A DNA stretch of 33,670 bases from Rhodococcoides fascians A44A (GTDB taxonomy: Bacteria > Actinomycetota > Actinomycetes > Mycobacteriales > Mycobacteriaceae), in contig NZ_JMEX01000008.1 in the NCBI RefSeq assembly GCF_000760735.1, forward strand, positions 2,686,400-2,720,069. The letters are read 5' to 3'. The position numbers were made by a program, and so were the translations under genes. A model generated the notes under the pieces. That model was not told where the DNA came from. It made no database searches and was given only the letters and a program-made list of their open reading frames with translations. Shown one piece after another: positions 15,545-24,182 of this stretch; position 1 is the stretch's first letter, and each line of letters begins with the position of its first letter.

Positions 15545-16366
15545 TTACAACTCGAGCGGCTCGATCCGTGCCCGCGCACGGATGTCGTCCGGGGTGACCG
15601 AGGCAAGGGCGTCGAGGTAGGCCACCGAGAAAGATCCGGGCCCCGACGACGTGTGTTCCGCCACCTCCGCTGCCACCGCCACGTGCGTGTGTGCGGCGGT
15701 GAGTCCGGTCAGCGAATCCGGGGTGACGGCCAGGTAGGCAGCGACGAGAGCGCCCAGCGAGCATCCCGTTGTCGTGACCTTGGTCAGAAGGGGACTGCCA
15801 CCGGCGACCGTGAGGCCCACTGGACCGTTGTTGCTGCGCCCGACGAGGTAGTCGATCGGTCCGGAGGCGGACACCGCGTCAGCGTGGTCGAGTAATGCGA
15901 TCGCGGCCGGTACGGCGTCTTTCGAATCGACCGAGCTGTCGACTCCGCGTGTCGAGCTGCCCAGGCCTGCGAGTGCGACGATCTCGGAAGCGTTGCCGCG
16001 GACAGCCGTCGGGCGCCGGGTGAGCAGGTCGGCAGCCAGGGACGTACGCCACGGGAGGCCGCCGACGCCGACAGGGTCGAGTACCCAGGGTGTTCCGGCT
16101 GCCACCGCTCCGTCGGCGGCAAGAACGAAAGCCTCGGCGGTGCCGTCGTCCGGGGTGCCGAGGTTGACCAGTACCCCTCCTGCGACCGCCGCGAATGCGG
16201 CAGCTTCGTGCACGTTGTCGATGTGTGCGTTGCTCGCACCCGCCGCAAGAAGGACGTTGGTGACGAAGTTCGCCGAGACGACGTTGGTGAGTGACTGAAC
16301 CAACGGGGTCGTCTCGCGCAGTGCGTCGAGAGCATCGGCGACGGTGTGTGCGGTGGGGTGTGTCAT
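15545..16366 (-). CDS. thiM: Hydroxyethylthiazole kinase
   Basis: Phosphorylates 4-methyl-5-(2-hydroxyethyl)thiazole in thiamine salvage. The 273-residue protein shows the ThiM/ribokinase-like landmarks: LVQSLTNVVSANFVTNVLLAAGASN near the start (split here by natural variation), LDPVGVGGLPWR, RGNASEIVALAG, and the catalytic TTTGCSLGALVAAYLAV with the GC of the anion hole. No other thi gene or TPP riboswitch accompanies it, so it is a stand-alone salvage gene. It is divergent from the aminotransferase, with 62 bp between starts, and has a GAGG about 9 nt before its ATG. Convergent to purD with a 118-bp gap. Confidence 0.95.
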   Translation of the reverse strand: MTHPTAHTVADALDALRETTPLVQSLTNVVSANFVTNVLLAAGASNAHIDNVHEAAAFAAVAGGVLVNLGTPDDGTAEAFVLAADGAVAAGTPWVLDPVGVGGLPWRTSLAADLLTRRPTAVRGNASEIVALAGLGSSTRGVDSSVDSKDAVPAAIALLDHADAVSASGPIDYLVGRSNNGPVGLTVAGGSPLLTKVTTTGCSLGALVAAYLAVTPDSLTGLTAAHTHVAVAAEVAEHTSSGPGSFSVAYLDALASVTPDDIRARARIEPLEL

Positions 16367-16415
16367 ACGAATCGACCTCGGGTGGTTGGGCAGGCGTACC
16401 CCACGAACGTAGCGA

Positions 16416-16421
16416 TAACCT
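16416..16421 (+). promoter_or_regulatory. Leaderless -10 (TAACCT) of the aminotransferase gene
   Basis: TAACCT, within GATAACCT, ends 7 nt before the GTG at 16429. There is no ribosome binding site in the gap. Confidence 0.45.
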
Positions 16422-16428
16422 CGAGCGC

Positions 16429-17583
16429 GTGCGTACTCCGTCGTCGAGGTCCGAGATCCAGCCCTTCCACGTCATGGACGTGTTCAAGGCTGCTGCCGTG
16501 AGAAGTCGAACGCACGGGGACGTGCTGTCGCTTGCTGCGGGGCAGCCGTCGACGCCTGCGCCGGCACCGGTGCTGCGGGACGCTCGAGAGGCTCTGGACG
16601 GTCATCTGCTCGGGTACACGGAAACTCTCGGCATTCTGCCGCTTCGGGAAGCGATCGCGGCGTATCACTCGGCCGAGTCGAACATCGACGTGCACCCCGA
16701 CGAGGTCGTGGTGACGACTGGATCGTCCGGCGCGTTCACGTTGCTGTTCCTCGCTGCGTTCGATGTCGGTGACACGGTGGTCATGGCCCGTCCGGGGTAT
16801 CCCGCGTACCGGAACACTCTCGCTGCCCTCGGCTGCCGCGTGGTCGAGCTGGACTGTGGCGCCGAGTCGCGATTCCAGCCGACCGTAGCGATGCTCGAAG
16901 AACTCCCCGAGCCGCCGAAGGGCCTGATCATCGCCAGTCCCGCCAACCCGACGGGAACGATCGTCGACGCCGACGAGTTGGCCGCGATCGCCCGGTGGTG
17001 CGAGGCCAACGGAACCCTCCTGATCTCCGACGAGATCTACCACGGTATTTCCTACGGGGACGTGACGACGTCGAGCGCGTGGGAGACCTCGCGCACCTCG
17101 TCGGTCGTCATCGGATCGGTGTCCAAGTACTTCTCGATGACGGGGTGGCGGCTCGGGTGGATGCTGCTGCCGTCGCACCTGCACCGCGCGGTGGAGCGCC
17201 TGGCGTCGAACATGACCGTGTGCCCGCCTGCGATCTCGCAGGTAGCGGCCGTCGCGGCGTTCACCGAAGAGTCGCGCGCCGAGCTCGACGGTCACGTCCG
17301 GCGCTACGCCGTCAACCGGCGGATCCTGCTCGACGGATTGACCGCGGCCGGTGTCACCGACCTGGCGCCCGCCGATGGAGCGTTCTACGCCTACGCGGAC
17401 ATCGGTCACCTGACGCAGGACTCACGGGCGTGGTGCGAGCGCATCCTCGCCGAGACCGGTGTGGCTCTCGCCCCCGGCGTGGATTTCGACACCGTGCACG
17501 GCCACCACACCGTCAGGTTCTCGTTCGCCGGAACCACCGAGCACGTCGAAGAGGCGCTGACTCGCCTCGCGCCTGTGCTCTAG
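16429..17583 (+). CDS. Class I/II pyridoxal-phosphate aminotransferase (AspC-like)
   Basis: A 384-residue fold-type I aminotransferase. Visible landmarks are the N-terminal LAAGQPSTPAP, the phosphate-binding TTGSSGAFTLLF, the SPANPTGTI block with the conserved asparagine, ISDEIYHGI with the aspartate and tyrosine that bind the cofactor, and the Schiff-base lysine at residue 233 in GSVSKYFSMTGWRLGW. The substrate-carboxylate arginine is in VRFSFAG. The subgroup is that of broad aspartate/aromatic aminotransferases; the true amino-acid substrate cannot be read from the sequence. The GTG at 16429 was chosen because the longer frame extends into the divergent thiM gene and a -10 lies 7 nt before it. 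Its stop shares CTAG with ltaE. Confidence 0.9.
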   Translation: MRTPSSRSEIQPFHVMDVFKAAAVRSRTHGDVLSLAAGQPSTPAPAPVLRDAREALDGHLLGYTETLGILPLREAIAAYHSAESNIDVHPDEVVVTTGSSGAFTLLFLAAFDVGDTVVMARPGYPAYRNTLAALGCRVVELDCGAESRFQPTVAMLEELPEPPKGLIIASPANPTGTIVDADELAAIARWCEANGTLLISDEIYHGISYGDVTTSSAWETSRTSSVVIGSVSKYFSMTGWRLGWMLLPSHLHRAVERLASNMTVCPPAISQVAAVAAFTEESRAELDGHVRRYAVNRRILLDGLTAAGVTDLAPADGAFYAYADIGHLTQDSRAWCERILAETGVALAPGVDFDTVHGHHTVRFSFAGTTEHVEEALTRLAPVL

Positions 17584-18572
17584 AGCCGGCTCAGGGCATC
17601 CTCGATGTCGGATCGTGAGACGTCTCGGTGGGTGACGAATCGTGTTCGTCCGACGACGCCGACCGCGGCTATCCCGAGATCGGCGAGCTCCGCGACGGTC
17701 AGAGGTCCGTCGGCGAGAACGATGTTGGTCTGGGGTTCGTCGACGGTCCAGCCGCGTTCGCGGAGACCGTCGGCGAGGAGACGGGCATGGGCGTGGTCGT
17801 CGGCGAGGGAGTCGACGGTGTCCAGTGCCACCAGGCCCGCCGCGGCGAGTACTCCGCCCTGGCGCACTCCTCCGCCGAGCATCTTGCGGATGCGCCTGGC
17901 CTCGGTGATGCGGGCGGCGTCGGAAGCGAGCATCGAACCCACCGGTGCACCCAATCCCTTGGACAAGCACACCTGGACGGTGTCGGCGCCGCGCGTCAGA
18001 TCCGAGACGGGGACTCCGAGCGCCACGGCCGCATTCCACACGCGTGCGCCGTCGAGGTGCACCTTCAGGCCCCTCTCGCGGGCCGCGGCCAGCAGGGACG
18101 CCCATTCCTCGGCGTCGAACACGGCCCCGCCGGCGAAATTGTGGGTGTTCTCGAGGCACAGCAGCGTCGTGGTCAACGTGAAGTACGGGCCGTCGGACAC
18201 CGCTGCGGCGACGGTCTCGGGCGTCGGGCGTCCCGGTCCCGCGTCGTGCGGCAGGATTCGAGGCATGCCTTGGGCGAGCCACGCGGCCGTGCCCAACTCG
18301 GAGTCGAGGACGTGCGCGTGTTCCGGCGCGAGGAATGCGTCACCTCGCCTCAGGTGCATCATCAGCGCGATCAGATTTCCCATCGATCCGCTGGGCACCC
18401 ACAGCGCACTCTCGTACCCGAGAACGTCCGCAACACGCTCCTCCAGCCGGGCCATGGTGGGGTCGTGGTCGAGAACATCGTCGCCCACCTCGGCGTCGTA
18501 CATCGCCTGCCGCATCTCCGGCGAAGGCCGCGTCACGGTGTCCGAACGGAGGTCGATGGTCGAAAAGTGCAT
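17580..18572 (-). CDS. ltaE: Low-specificity L-threonine aldolase
   Basis: A PLP enzyme that cleaves L-threonine or L-allo-threonine to glycine and acetaldehyde. The 330-residue length is normal. It has the family opening IDLRSDTVTRPSPEMR, VGDDVLDHDPT, the PSGSMGNLIAL cofactor-phosphate region, HLDGARVWNAAVALG with the cofactor-binding aspartate and arginine, and the Schiff-base lysine in VCLSKGLGAPVGSML. It runs convergent to the aminotransferase and shares its stop region; it is divergent from a TetR gene 54 bp away, whose product may regulate it. Confidence 0.94.
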   Translation of the reverse strand: MHFSTIDLRSDTVTRPSPEMRQAMYDAEVGDDVLDHDPTMARLEERVADVLGYESALWVPSGSMGNLIALMMHLRRGDAFLAPEHAHVLDSELGTAAWLAQGMPRILPHDAGPGRPTPETVAAAVSDGPYFTLTTTLLCLENTHNFAGGAVFDAEEWASLLAAARERGLKVHLDGARVWNAAVALGVPVSDLTRGADTVQVCLSKGLGAPVGSMLASDAARITEARRIRKMLGGGVRQGGVLAAAGLVALDTVDSLADDHAHARLLADGLRERGWTVDEPQTNIVLADGPLTVAELADLGIAAVGVVGRTRFVTHRDVSRSDIEDALSRL

Positions 18573-18626
18573 GATCTTCAGGATTCCACACCGTTTACCC
18601 CAGAAGAACCGACGCGGGCTGGCACC

Positions 18627-19277
18627 ATGATTCGAATGTCAGCAGGCCACACCGATTCGCCGAGCAAGGCGTCGGGTGCGACCCCGAAAGGGGAGCGTCG
18701 ACGGCACGCACTGGCGTGCGCAGCGGCAGATCTGCTGGTGGAAGGCGGATTCGACGCGGTGCGTCACCGTGCCGTTGCCGCGAAAGCAGGACTGCCACTG
18801 GCGTCGACGACCTATTATTTCGAGTCGCTGGGTGATCTGATCGCCTGTGCCGTGGAGCTTCTGGGGACACGGGAACTCGAAGTGATGCGCGGCCGGATCG
18901 ATTCGCTGGGAGACCTGGCGCACGACACCGATTCGACGGTCGCCCTGATCGTCGACCTCCTCATCGGGCCCCAGGGCGCGGTCGACGACGGTCCCGAACG
19001 CCTGATCGCGCGGTACGAGCGTTTCATCGCCTCCGCCCGTCATCCGCAGCTCCGCGAAGTTCAGCTGCGGCTGCGCGCGCAGACCGACGACCTACTGACC
19101 GACGTCCTGCGCAGATCCGGTCGAATCGTGCAGGAGCAGCAACTCCGCCGCCTCGTCGCTGTAGTCGACGGGGCGGTGGTCGGAGCTCTCGGCGAAGTCG
19201 ACCCGGAACCGCGGGCCATGGCGTCGTCGATGCTTCTCGCAGTCCTCGACGTTCTCGCTCCTGCCGGGGCTAGCTAG
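18627..19277 (+). CDS. TetR family transcriptional regulator
   Basis: A 216-residue regulator. The helix-turn-helix is at about residues 44-71 (VRHRAVAAKAGLPLASTTYYF), with the double tyrosine and phenylalanine common in one TetR subgroup. A basic N-terminal arm (KGERRRHAL) precedes it. The ligand domain is helical without a diagnostic motif. Two in-frame ATGs, 18627 and 18636, are both possible; the first is used. It is divergent from ltaE and lies 11 bp before purB. No clear palindrome was found in the 54-bp gap to ltaE, so the target is uncertain. Confidence 0.85.
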   Translation: MIRMSAGHTDSPSKASGATPKGERRRHALACAAADLLVEGGFDAVRHRAVAAKAGLPLASTTYYFESLGDLIACAVELLGTRELEVMRGRIDSLGDLAHDTDSTVALIVDLLIGPQGAVDDGPERLIARYERFIASARHPQLREVQLRLRAQTDDLLTDVLRRSGRIVQEQQLRRLVAVVDGAVVGALGEVDPEPRAMASSMLLAVLDVLAPAGAS

Positions 19278-19280
19278 ACT
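19275..19280 (+). promoter_or_regulatory. Leaderless -10 (TAGACT) of purB
   Basis: TAGACT overlaps the stop of the TetR gene and ends 8 nt before the purB GTG. It gives purB its own promoter even though the TetR gene is only 11 bp upstream. Confidence 0.5.
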
Positions 19281-19288
19281 GGGCAGTC

Positions 19289-20707
19289 GTGACCATTCCG
19301 AATGTCCTCGCCACCCGTTACGCCAGCCCCGAACTGGTGGACCTCTGGTCTCCGGAACACAAGATCGTGCTCGAGCGCCAGCTCTGGATCGCGGTCCTCA
19401 AGGCTCAGTCCAGCCTGGGAGTCGACGTTCCGTCCTCCGCCGTCGCAGATTACGAACGCGTGCTGGATCAGGTGGACCTGCAGTCCATCGCCGAGCGCGA
19501 GCGCGTGACGCGCCACGACGTGAAGGCACGCATCGAGGAGTTCAATGCTCTGGCCGGCCACGAGCACATCCACAAGGGTCTGACCAGCCGCGACCTGACC
19601 GAGAACGTCGAGCAGCTGCAGATTCTGCGGTCCCTCCAGCACATCCACGCACACGGTGTCGCCGTCGCAGCGAGGCTCGCGGAGAAGGCGGCCGAGTACT
19701 CGTCGATCGTGATGGCGGGAAGAAGCCACAACGTCGCAGCCCAGGCGACAACGCTCGGCAAGCGTTTCGCATCCGCCGCGGACGAGACGCTGATCGCTCT
19801 GGTCCGCCTGCAGGAACTGATCGCGCGCTACCCGCTTCGCGGAATCAAGGGCCCGATGGGCACCGCGCAGGACATGCTCGATCTGTTCGGCGGCGACTCG
19901 GCCAAGCTGACCGCGCTCGAGCGGATCGTCGCCGATCACCTCGGTTTCCGGCACGTCCTGACGAGCGTCGGTCAGGTGTATCCGCGTTCCCTCGATCACG
20001 AGGTCGTCTCTGCACTCGTCCAGCTCGGTGCGGGACCTTCGTCGTTCGCACACACCGTTCGGTTGATGGCGGGCCACGAGCTGGTCACCGAGGGCTTCCA
20101 GCCGGGCCAGGTGGGGTCGTCGGCGATGCCGCACAAGATGAACACCCGCTCCTGCGAGCGCGTCAACGGTCTGCAGGTCGTGCTCCGCGGGTACGGATCG
20201 ATGGCCGCCGAACTCGCCGGTGCACAGTGGAACGAAGGCGACGTCTTCTGCTCGGTCGTCCGCCGAGTGGCACTTCCCGACGCGTTCTTCGCCATCGACG
20301 GCATGATCGAGACGTTCCTGACCGTGCTCGACGAGTTCGGCGCGTACCCGGCCGTCATCGCCAAGGAACTGCAGCGCTACTTGCCGTTCCTGGCCACGAC
20401 GAAGGTGCTCATGGCCTCCGTGCGTGCCGGCGTCGGCCGTGAGACGGCGCACGAGGCCATCAAGGAACACGCGGTGGCCGTCGCGCTCGCGATGCGGGAG
20501 CAGGGCCAGGAGCCCGACCTGCTCGATCGCCTGGCGGCCGACGATCGGATTCCGCTGGATCGGGATGCGCTCGACGCCGCCCTCGCGGACAAGTCCGCAT
20601 TCATCGGATCTGCGGAAGCACAGGTGGCGGCCGTCGTCTCCGATGTGGAGACGCTCGTCAGCCAGTTCCCGTCGGCAGCGAAGTACTCGCCGTCACCGAT
20701 TCTCTAG
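19289..20707 (+). CDS. purB: Adenylosuccinate lyase
   Basis: Releases fumarate from SAICAR and from adenylosuccinate, serving both the IMP pathway and AMP synthesis. The 472-residue protein has the fumarase/aspartase-superfamily signature GSSAMPHKMN at residues 276-285, with the catalytic serine loop, and the conserved regions HDVKARIEEF and GLTSRDLTENVEQ, the latter typical of PurB. The N-terminus NVLATRYASPELVDLWSPEHK is the standard one. It starts at GTG 19289 behind a leaderless -10 and ends 15 bp inside the convergent HAD gene. Confidence 0.97.
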   Translation: MTIPNVLATRYASPELVDLWSPEHKIVLERQLWIAVLKAQSSLGVDVPSSAVADYERVLDQVDLQSIAERERVTRHDVKARIEEFNALAGHEHIHKGLTSRDLTENVEQLQILRSLQHIHAHGVAVAARLAEKAAEYSSIVMAGRSHNVAAQATTLGKRFASAADETLIALVRLQELIARYPLRGIKGPMGTAQDMLDLFGGDSAKLTALERIVADHLGFRHVLTSVGQVYPRSLDHEVVSALVQLGAGPSSFAHTVRLMAGHELVTEGFQPGQVGSSAMPHKMNTRSCERVNGLQVVLRGYGSMAAELAGAQWNEGDVFCSVVRRVALPDAFFAIDGMIETFLTVLDEFGAYPAVIAKELQRYLPFLATTKVLMASVRAGVGRETAHEAIKEHAVAVALAMREQGQEPDLLDRLAADDRIPLDRDALDAALADKSAFIGSAEAQVAAVVSDVETLVSQFPSAAKYSPSPIL

Positions 20708-21493
20708 GACACCGGGAAGGTCTGCGACCGAGCCGATGACGTGGGTCGGTTGCAGGCCGAATTCCTGCTTGGATCGGCGGTCGAGCACGTCCTGCTGGAA
20801 CTTCCCGGTGCGGACGAGCACACCCGTCATACCCACGACCTGAGCCGCCAGCACGTCGTTGTCCAGGTCGTCGCCGACCATCACGACATCCACCGGGTCG
20901 ACGCCCACGCGCTCGGCAGCAGTCTGGAATCCGAGCGGTGCGGGCTTGCCGATGGCTTTCGCCGTGTGCCCCGACGCCTTCTCCATCCCGGCCAGGTACA
21001 TCCCGGTGTCGATGCGTAGACCGGCACCCGTCGTCCACATCAGGCTTCGGTGCATCGCAACGACGGGAATTCCTCGGCAGAGCCAGTCGTAGACGCGACT
21101 GAGGCGTTCGTGGGTGAATTCGGGACCCGCGCCGCCGACGACCACGACGTCCGGATCGCCGTCGCCCTCGTCGACGAATTCGATGCCCGGCATGTCCCCT
21201 GCGATGTCCCCGTTGTTGATCAGGACCGTGCGCGCCCCAGGGTAGGTCTGACGCAGGTAATCGGCCGTCAAGGACGACGCGGTCACGATCTCGTCGGCGT
21301 GGACCGGCAGGCCTGCTTCGGTCAACGCGTCGGCGATCTGGGATCTGGTCTTCGACGTGGTGTTGGTGAGGAAAGCGCGTGCGATGTCCTTGCTGTCCAG
21401 ATAGTCCAGTGCCTCGGCAGCACCTGGAACGGGCTGCCACGACGTGACCAGCACGCCGTCTATGTCGAAGAGAACCCCGCCCAACAATCCCAT
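20693..21493 (-). CDS. HAD-IIA family phosphatase (NagD/HDHD2-like)
   Basis: A 266-residue HAD-superfamily hydrolase. Motif I is FDIDGVLV with the nucleophile Asp10 and acid/base Asp12; motif II is the threonine in FLTNTTSKT; motif III is the lysine in IGKPAPLGF; motif IV is VGDDLDND. The large C2a cap between motifs II and III marks the IIA subfamily, whose members dephosphorylate sugar phosphates, nucleotides or pyridoxal phosphate. The substrate here is unknown. It overlaps purB by 15 bp tail to tail and is divergent from the second HIT gene. Confidence 0.92.
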   Translation of the reverse strand: MGLLGGVLFDIDGVLVTSWQPVPGAAEALDYLDSKDIARAFLTNTTSKTRSQIADALTEAGLPVHADEIVTASSLTADYLRQTYPGARTVLINNGDIAGDMPGIEFVDEGDGDPDVVVVGGAGPEFTHERLSRVYDWLCRGIPVVAMHRSLMWTTGAGLRIDTGMYLAGMEKASGHTAKAIGKPAPLGFQTAAERVGVDPVDVVMVGDDLDNDVLAAQVVGMTGVLVRTGKFQQDVLDRRSKQEFGLQPTHVIGSVADLPGVLENR

Positions 21494-21499
21494 GGCCGA

Positions 21500-21505
21500 A
21501 CTCTA
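21500..21505 (-). promoter_or_regulatory. Leaderless -10 (TAGAGT) of the HAD gene
   Basis: On the minus strand TAGAGT ends 6 nt before the ATG at 21493, without a ribosome binding site. Confidence 0.45.
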
Positions 21506-21536
21506 GTCGGGGCGCAAGGAGGTCGCAGTCTCTGCC

Positions 21537-21542
21537 TAGACT
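21537..21542 (+). promoter_or_regulatory. Leaderless -10 (TAGACT) of the second HIT gene
   Basis: TAGACT ends 8 nt before the ATG at 21551, the same hexamer and spacing as purB. Confidence 0.5.
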
Positions 21543-21550
21543 GGCGAAGT

Positions 21551-21982
21551 ATGAATCCGTACACGATCTTCGCCGAAATCATTGCCGGGAACGCCGAATC
21601 CAGCCTCGTGTACTCCGACGATGTCGCGGTGGCGTTCATGGATATCCGACCGGTCACCAGAGGCCACGTCCTGGTCGTTCCCAGGCAACAAGCGAGGTCC
21701 CTCGCCGAACTCGAGCCCGACGTGGGGGCACACCTGTTCGTCGTCGGGCAGAAAGTCGCGGCCGCGCTGCGGGCGACGAATCCGCGTATCGCGGGCGTCA
21801 ACTTCTTCCTCGCCGACGGAGAAGTGGCGGGTCAGGAGATCTTCCACGTCCACCTGCACGTCATCCCGCGGACCGTAGGGGACGGTTTCGGTCTTCGGGC
21901 GCGTCCGACGTCGCCGCAACGCTCCGAACTCGACGCGCAGGCAGGCGACATCTCTCGCGCATTGGGTGCCGCGGGTAGGTAA
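21551..21982 (+). CDS. HIT family protein (second copy type)
   Basis: A 143-residue Hint-like HIT protein, MNPYTIFAEIIAGN at the start and the triad HVHLHVIP at residues 99-106 with histidines 99, 101 and 103. It likely hydrolyses an adenosine phosphoramidate or similar nucleotide. It differs clearly from the HIT protein at 10373 and is not a recent duplicate. The gene's stop codon (21980-21982) lies inside a candidate iron box that serves the downstream siderophore-transport operon. Confidence 0.92.
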   Translation: MNPYTIFAEIIAGNAESSLVYSDDVAVAFMDIRPVTRGHVLVVPRQQARSLAELEPDVGAHLFVVGQKVAAALRATNPRIAGVNFFLADGEVAGQEIFHVHLHVIPRTVGDGFGLRARPTSPQRSELDAQAGDISRALGAAGR

Positions 21983-22008
21983 GCCGTGCCTGTGTAAGGT
22001 GTACCTAA
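21975..22008 (+). promoter_or_regulatory. Overlapping IdeR/DtxR-like iron boxes before the fecCD operon
   Basis: Two overlapping 19-bp windows each match the IdeR/DtxR consensus TWAGGTWAGSCTWACCTWA at 14 of 19 positions by hand count: 21975-21993 (GTAGGTAAGCCGTGCCTGT) and 21990-22008 (CTGTGTAAGGTGTACCTAA). They lie 34-67 bp before the first FecCD start, where a repressor would block transcription in iron-rich cells. Confidence 0.6.
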
Positions 22009-22041
22009 TTCGAGTAGGACAGGTATTCCGGGAGCACCACG

Positions 22042-23133
22042 ATGACGACGGTAGTGAAGGCGGGTGACTCCGGAGACCCGGAAGCGCCTGTCGCAGGCCG
22101 GCTCGAGACGCCGAGCACTCCCGGAGGGCTTGCCAAGACCAACGCCAGACGCACCGCGGGTCTTGTCGTCGTCATCGCGCTCCTTGCAGCGATCTGCCTG
22201 CTCAGCATCGCCGTCGGTACCAAGTACATTCCACTGAACGAGGTGTGGAACGGACTGTTCGCGTACGACGACTCGAACAACGCCGTCATCATTCGCGAAC
22301 TCCGAGTCCCGCGAACGGTTCTCGGTCTCATCGTGGGAATCGCACTCGGCGTCAGTGGAGCGCTGATCCAGGCCATGACCCGTAATCCCTTGGCGGACCC
22401 GGGGATTCTCGGTGTCAACGCCGGAGCTGCGTTCTTCGTGGCCCTCGCGGTCGGTGCGCTCGGCTTCACCGGTATCTGGTCCTACATCTGGTTCGCGTTC
22501 CTCGGTGCGATTCTGGCCACGGTCGCGGTCTACGCGCTCGGGTCCATGGGACGAGCAGGCGCGACGCCGATTAGATTGACTCTGGCCGGAATTGCGCTGG
22601 CCGCGGTTCTCGGCGGTATCACCTCCGGCATGCTCCTGCTCGACCCGGAGGCGTTCGACAAGATGAGATTCTGGGGCGCAGGTTCGCTGTCCGGTCGAGG
22701 CCTCGACATCTCGTTCGCCATCGGACCTTTCGTACTCGTCGGACTGATCCTCGCCCTCGTCATCGCACGGCCGCTGAACGCAATCGCCCTGGGCGACGAC
22801 CTGGCTCAATCCCTCGGTGCGAAAGTCACCCACACCCGCACCATCGGCATCGTCGCCGTCACGTTGCTCGCCGGCGCCGCCACCGCAGCCGCAGGCCCCA
22901 TCGGCTTCGTCGGACTGATGATCCCGCACATGGTCCGCTGGTTCGTCGGGCCCGACCAACGCTGGATCCTGCTCTACACCGTCGCGGCCGCGCCCTGCCT
23001 GCTGCTGTTGTCCGACGTCGTCGGTCGTCTCGTCATCCGGCCGGGTGAACTGCAGGTCGGCATCGTCACCGCCTTCGTCGGCGCTCCGGTCCTCATCCTT
23101 CTGGTTCGACGCAAGAAGGTGAGTGGGCTGTGA
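22042..23133 (+). CDS. FecCD-family ferric-siderophore ABC permease (first subunit)
   Basis: A 363-residue BtuC/FecCD permease with about nine or ten membrane helices after a 35-residue polar N-terminal tail. Landmarks: VPRTVLGLIVGIALGVSGALIQAMTRN broken over the conserved GxSGALIQ, NPLADPGILGVNAGAA, and AAGPIGFVGLMIPHMVRW near the ATPase-coupling loop. It pairs with the next gene's product to form the heterodimeric channel for ferric-siderophore uptake. An ATG at 22042 stands 7 nt after GGGAG. It is the first gene of an operon with 4-bp overlaps and sits directly behind iron-box-like sites, so it should be induced by iron starvation. Confidence 0.93.
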   Translation: MTTVVKAGDSGDPEAPVAGRLETPSTPGGLAKTNARRTAGLVVVIALLAAICLLSIAVGTKYIPLNEVWNGLFAYDDSNNAVIIRELRVPRTVLGLIVGIALGVSGALIQAMTRNPLADPGILGVNAGAAFFVALAVGALGFTGIWSYIWFAFLGAILATVAVYALGSMGRAGATPIRLTLAGIALAAVLGGITSGMLLLDPEAFDKMRFWGAGSLSGRGLDISFAIGPFVLVGLILALVIARPLNAIALGDDLAQSLGAKVTHTRTIGIVAVTLLAGAATAAAGPIGFVGLMIPHMVRWFVGPDQRWILLYTVAAAPCLLLLSDVVGRLVIRPGELQVGIVTAFVGAPVLILLVRRKKVSGL

Positions 23134-24182
23134 GCACGGTGGATTTCGGTCGGCGAGTTCGTATTCTGCGTCTCGCCGACGACGAGGTCAGTGGACGCAT
23201 CGACGTCAGGACCGTGGTGGTGTGCGCCGTTCTGGTCGCACTGTCGCTGGTGGTGTCGGTCGTTGCACTCGGGTCGGGTGATTACTACATTCCGCCGGGC
23301 GAGGTTCTGCAGGCGCTGTTCTCCGATGCGCCGCGGTTCACCGAACTGGTGGTGATGGAGTGGCGGTTCCCTCGTGTCGCGCTCGCACTGTTGCTCGGTG
23401 GCGCCCTGGGGGTGTCGGGGGCGATCTTTCAGTCCTTGACACGAAATCCTCTGGGAAGCCCGGACATCATCGGGTTCGACACGGGTGCGTACACCGGTGC
23501 GTTGATCGTCATCCTGACGCTCGGCGGTGGCTACTACCAGACCGGAGCGGGAGCGCTGATCGGCGGAATCTGCACGGCTGCAGTGGTGTATCTGCTGGCG
23601 TTCAAGAAGGGTGTGCAGGGGTTTCGGCTGATCATCGTGGGAATCGCCATCAGCGCCGTGCTCGCGTCGGTCAACACGTGGCTGATCATCAAGGCCGATC
23701 TCGCCGACGCCATGGCCGCGGCCGTGTGGGGTGCGGGCAGTCTCAACGGGCTGGGGTGGGCGCAGGTCGGACCCGTCGTGCTGGTTCTGGTGGTTCTGAC
23801 GCCTGCCATCGCGGTCGTCGGCAAGAGATTGCCGATGCTCGAGATGGGCGACGACGCAGCCAAGGCCCTCGGTATCAGCGCCGAGCCGACACGGTTGATC
23901 CTCATGGTGCTCGGCGTTGCGCTGACGGCGCTGGTGACCGCAGCCGCAGGTCCCATCTCGTTCATCGCGCTCGCCGCCCCTCAGCTGGTTCGACGGCTGA
24001 CCAGAACGGCAGGGGTCGCGTTGCTGCCGTCGGCGGTCATGGGCGCGTTTCTGTTGGTGCTCAGCGACTTCGCGGCTCAGCGTCTGTTCGCGCCGACGCA
24101 GTTGCCCGTCGGCGTCGTCACGGTGTCCATCGGCGGCGCGTACTTCGTCTGGTTGTTGGCTCGGGAAGGTAGAAAACAGTGA
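23130..24182 (+). CDS. FecCD-family ferric-siderophore ABC permease (second subunit)
   Basis: A 350-residue BtuC/FecCD permease beginning at a GTG that overlaps the previous stop (GTGA). The pattern of helices matches its neighbour. Family marks: FPRVALALLLGGALGVSGAIFQ (broken here only by the motif), SLTRNPLGSPDIIGFDTGA, and AAAGPISFIALAAPQLVRRL. The FepG/FepD-like pair of different permeases argues for a catecholate or hydroxamate ferric-siderophore importer rather than vitamin B12. The next gene, the ATPase, overlaps its stop. Confidence 0.93.
   Translation: MSTVDFGRRVRILRLADDEVSGRIDVRTVVVCAVLVALSLVVSVVALGSGDYYIPPGEVLQALFSDAPRFTELVVMEWRFPRVALALLLGGALGVSGAIFQSLTRNPLGSPDIIGFDTGAYTGALIVILTLGGGYYQTGAGALIGGICTAAVVYLLAFKKGVQGFRLIIVGIAISAVLASVNTWLIIKADLADAMAAAVWGAGSLNGLGWAQVGPVVLVLVVLTPAIAVVGKRLPMLEMGDDAAKALGISAEPTRLILMVLGVALTALVTAAAGPISFIALAAPQLVRRLTRTAGVALLPSAVMGAFLLVLSDFAAQRLFAPTQLPVGVVTVSIGGAYFVWLLAREGRKQ

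Noticed and set aside
16367..16428. Possible TPP riboswitch before thiM
   Set aside because: Only 62 bp to the divergent gene and no conserved thi-box sequence.
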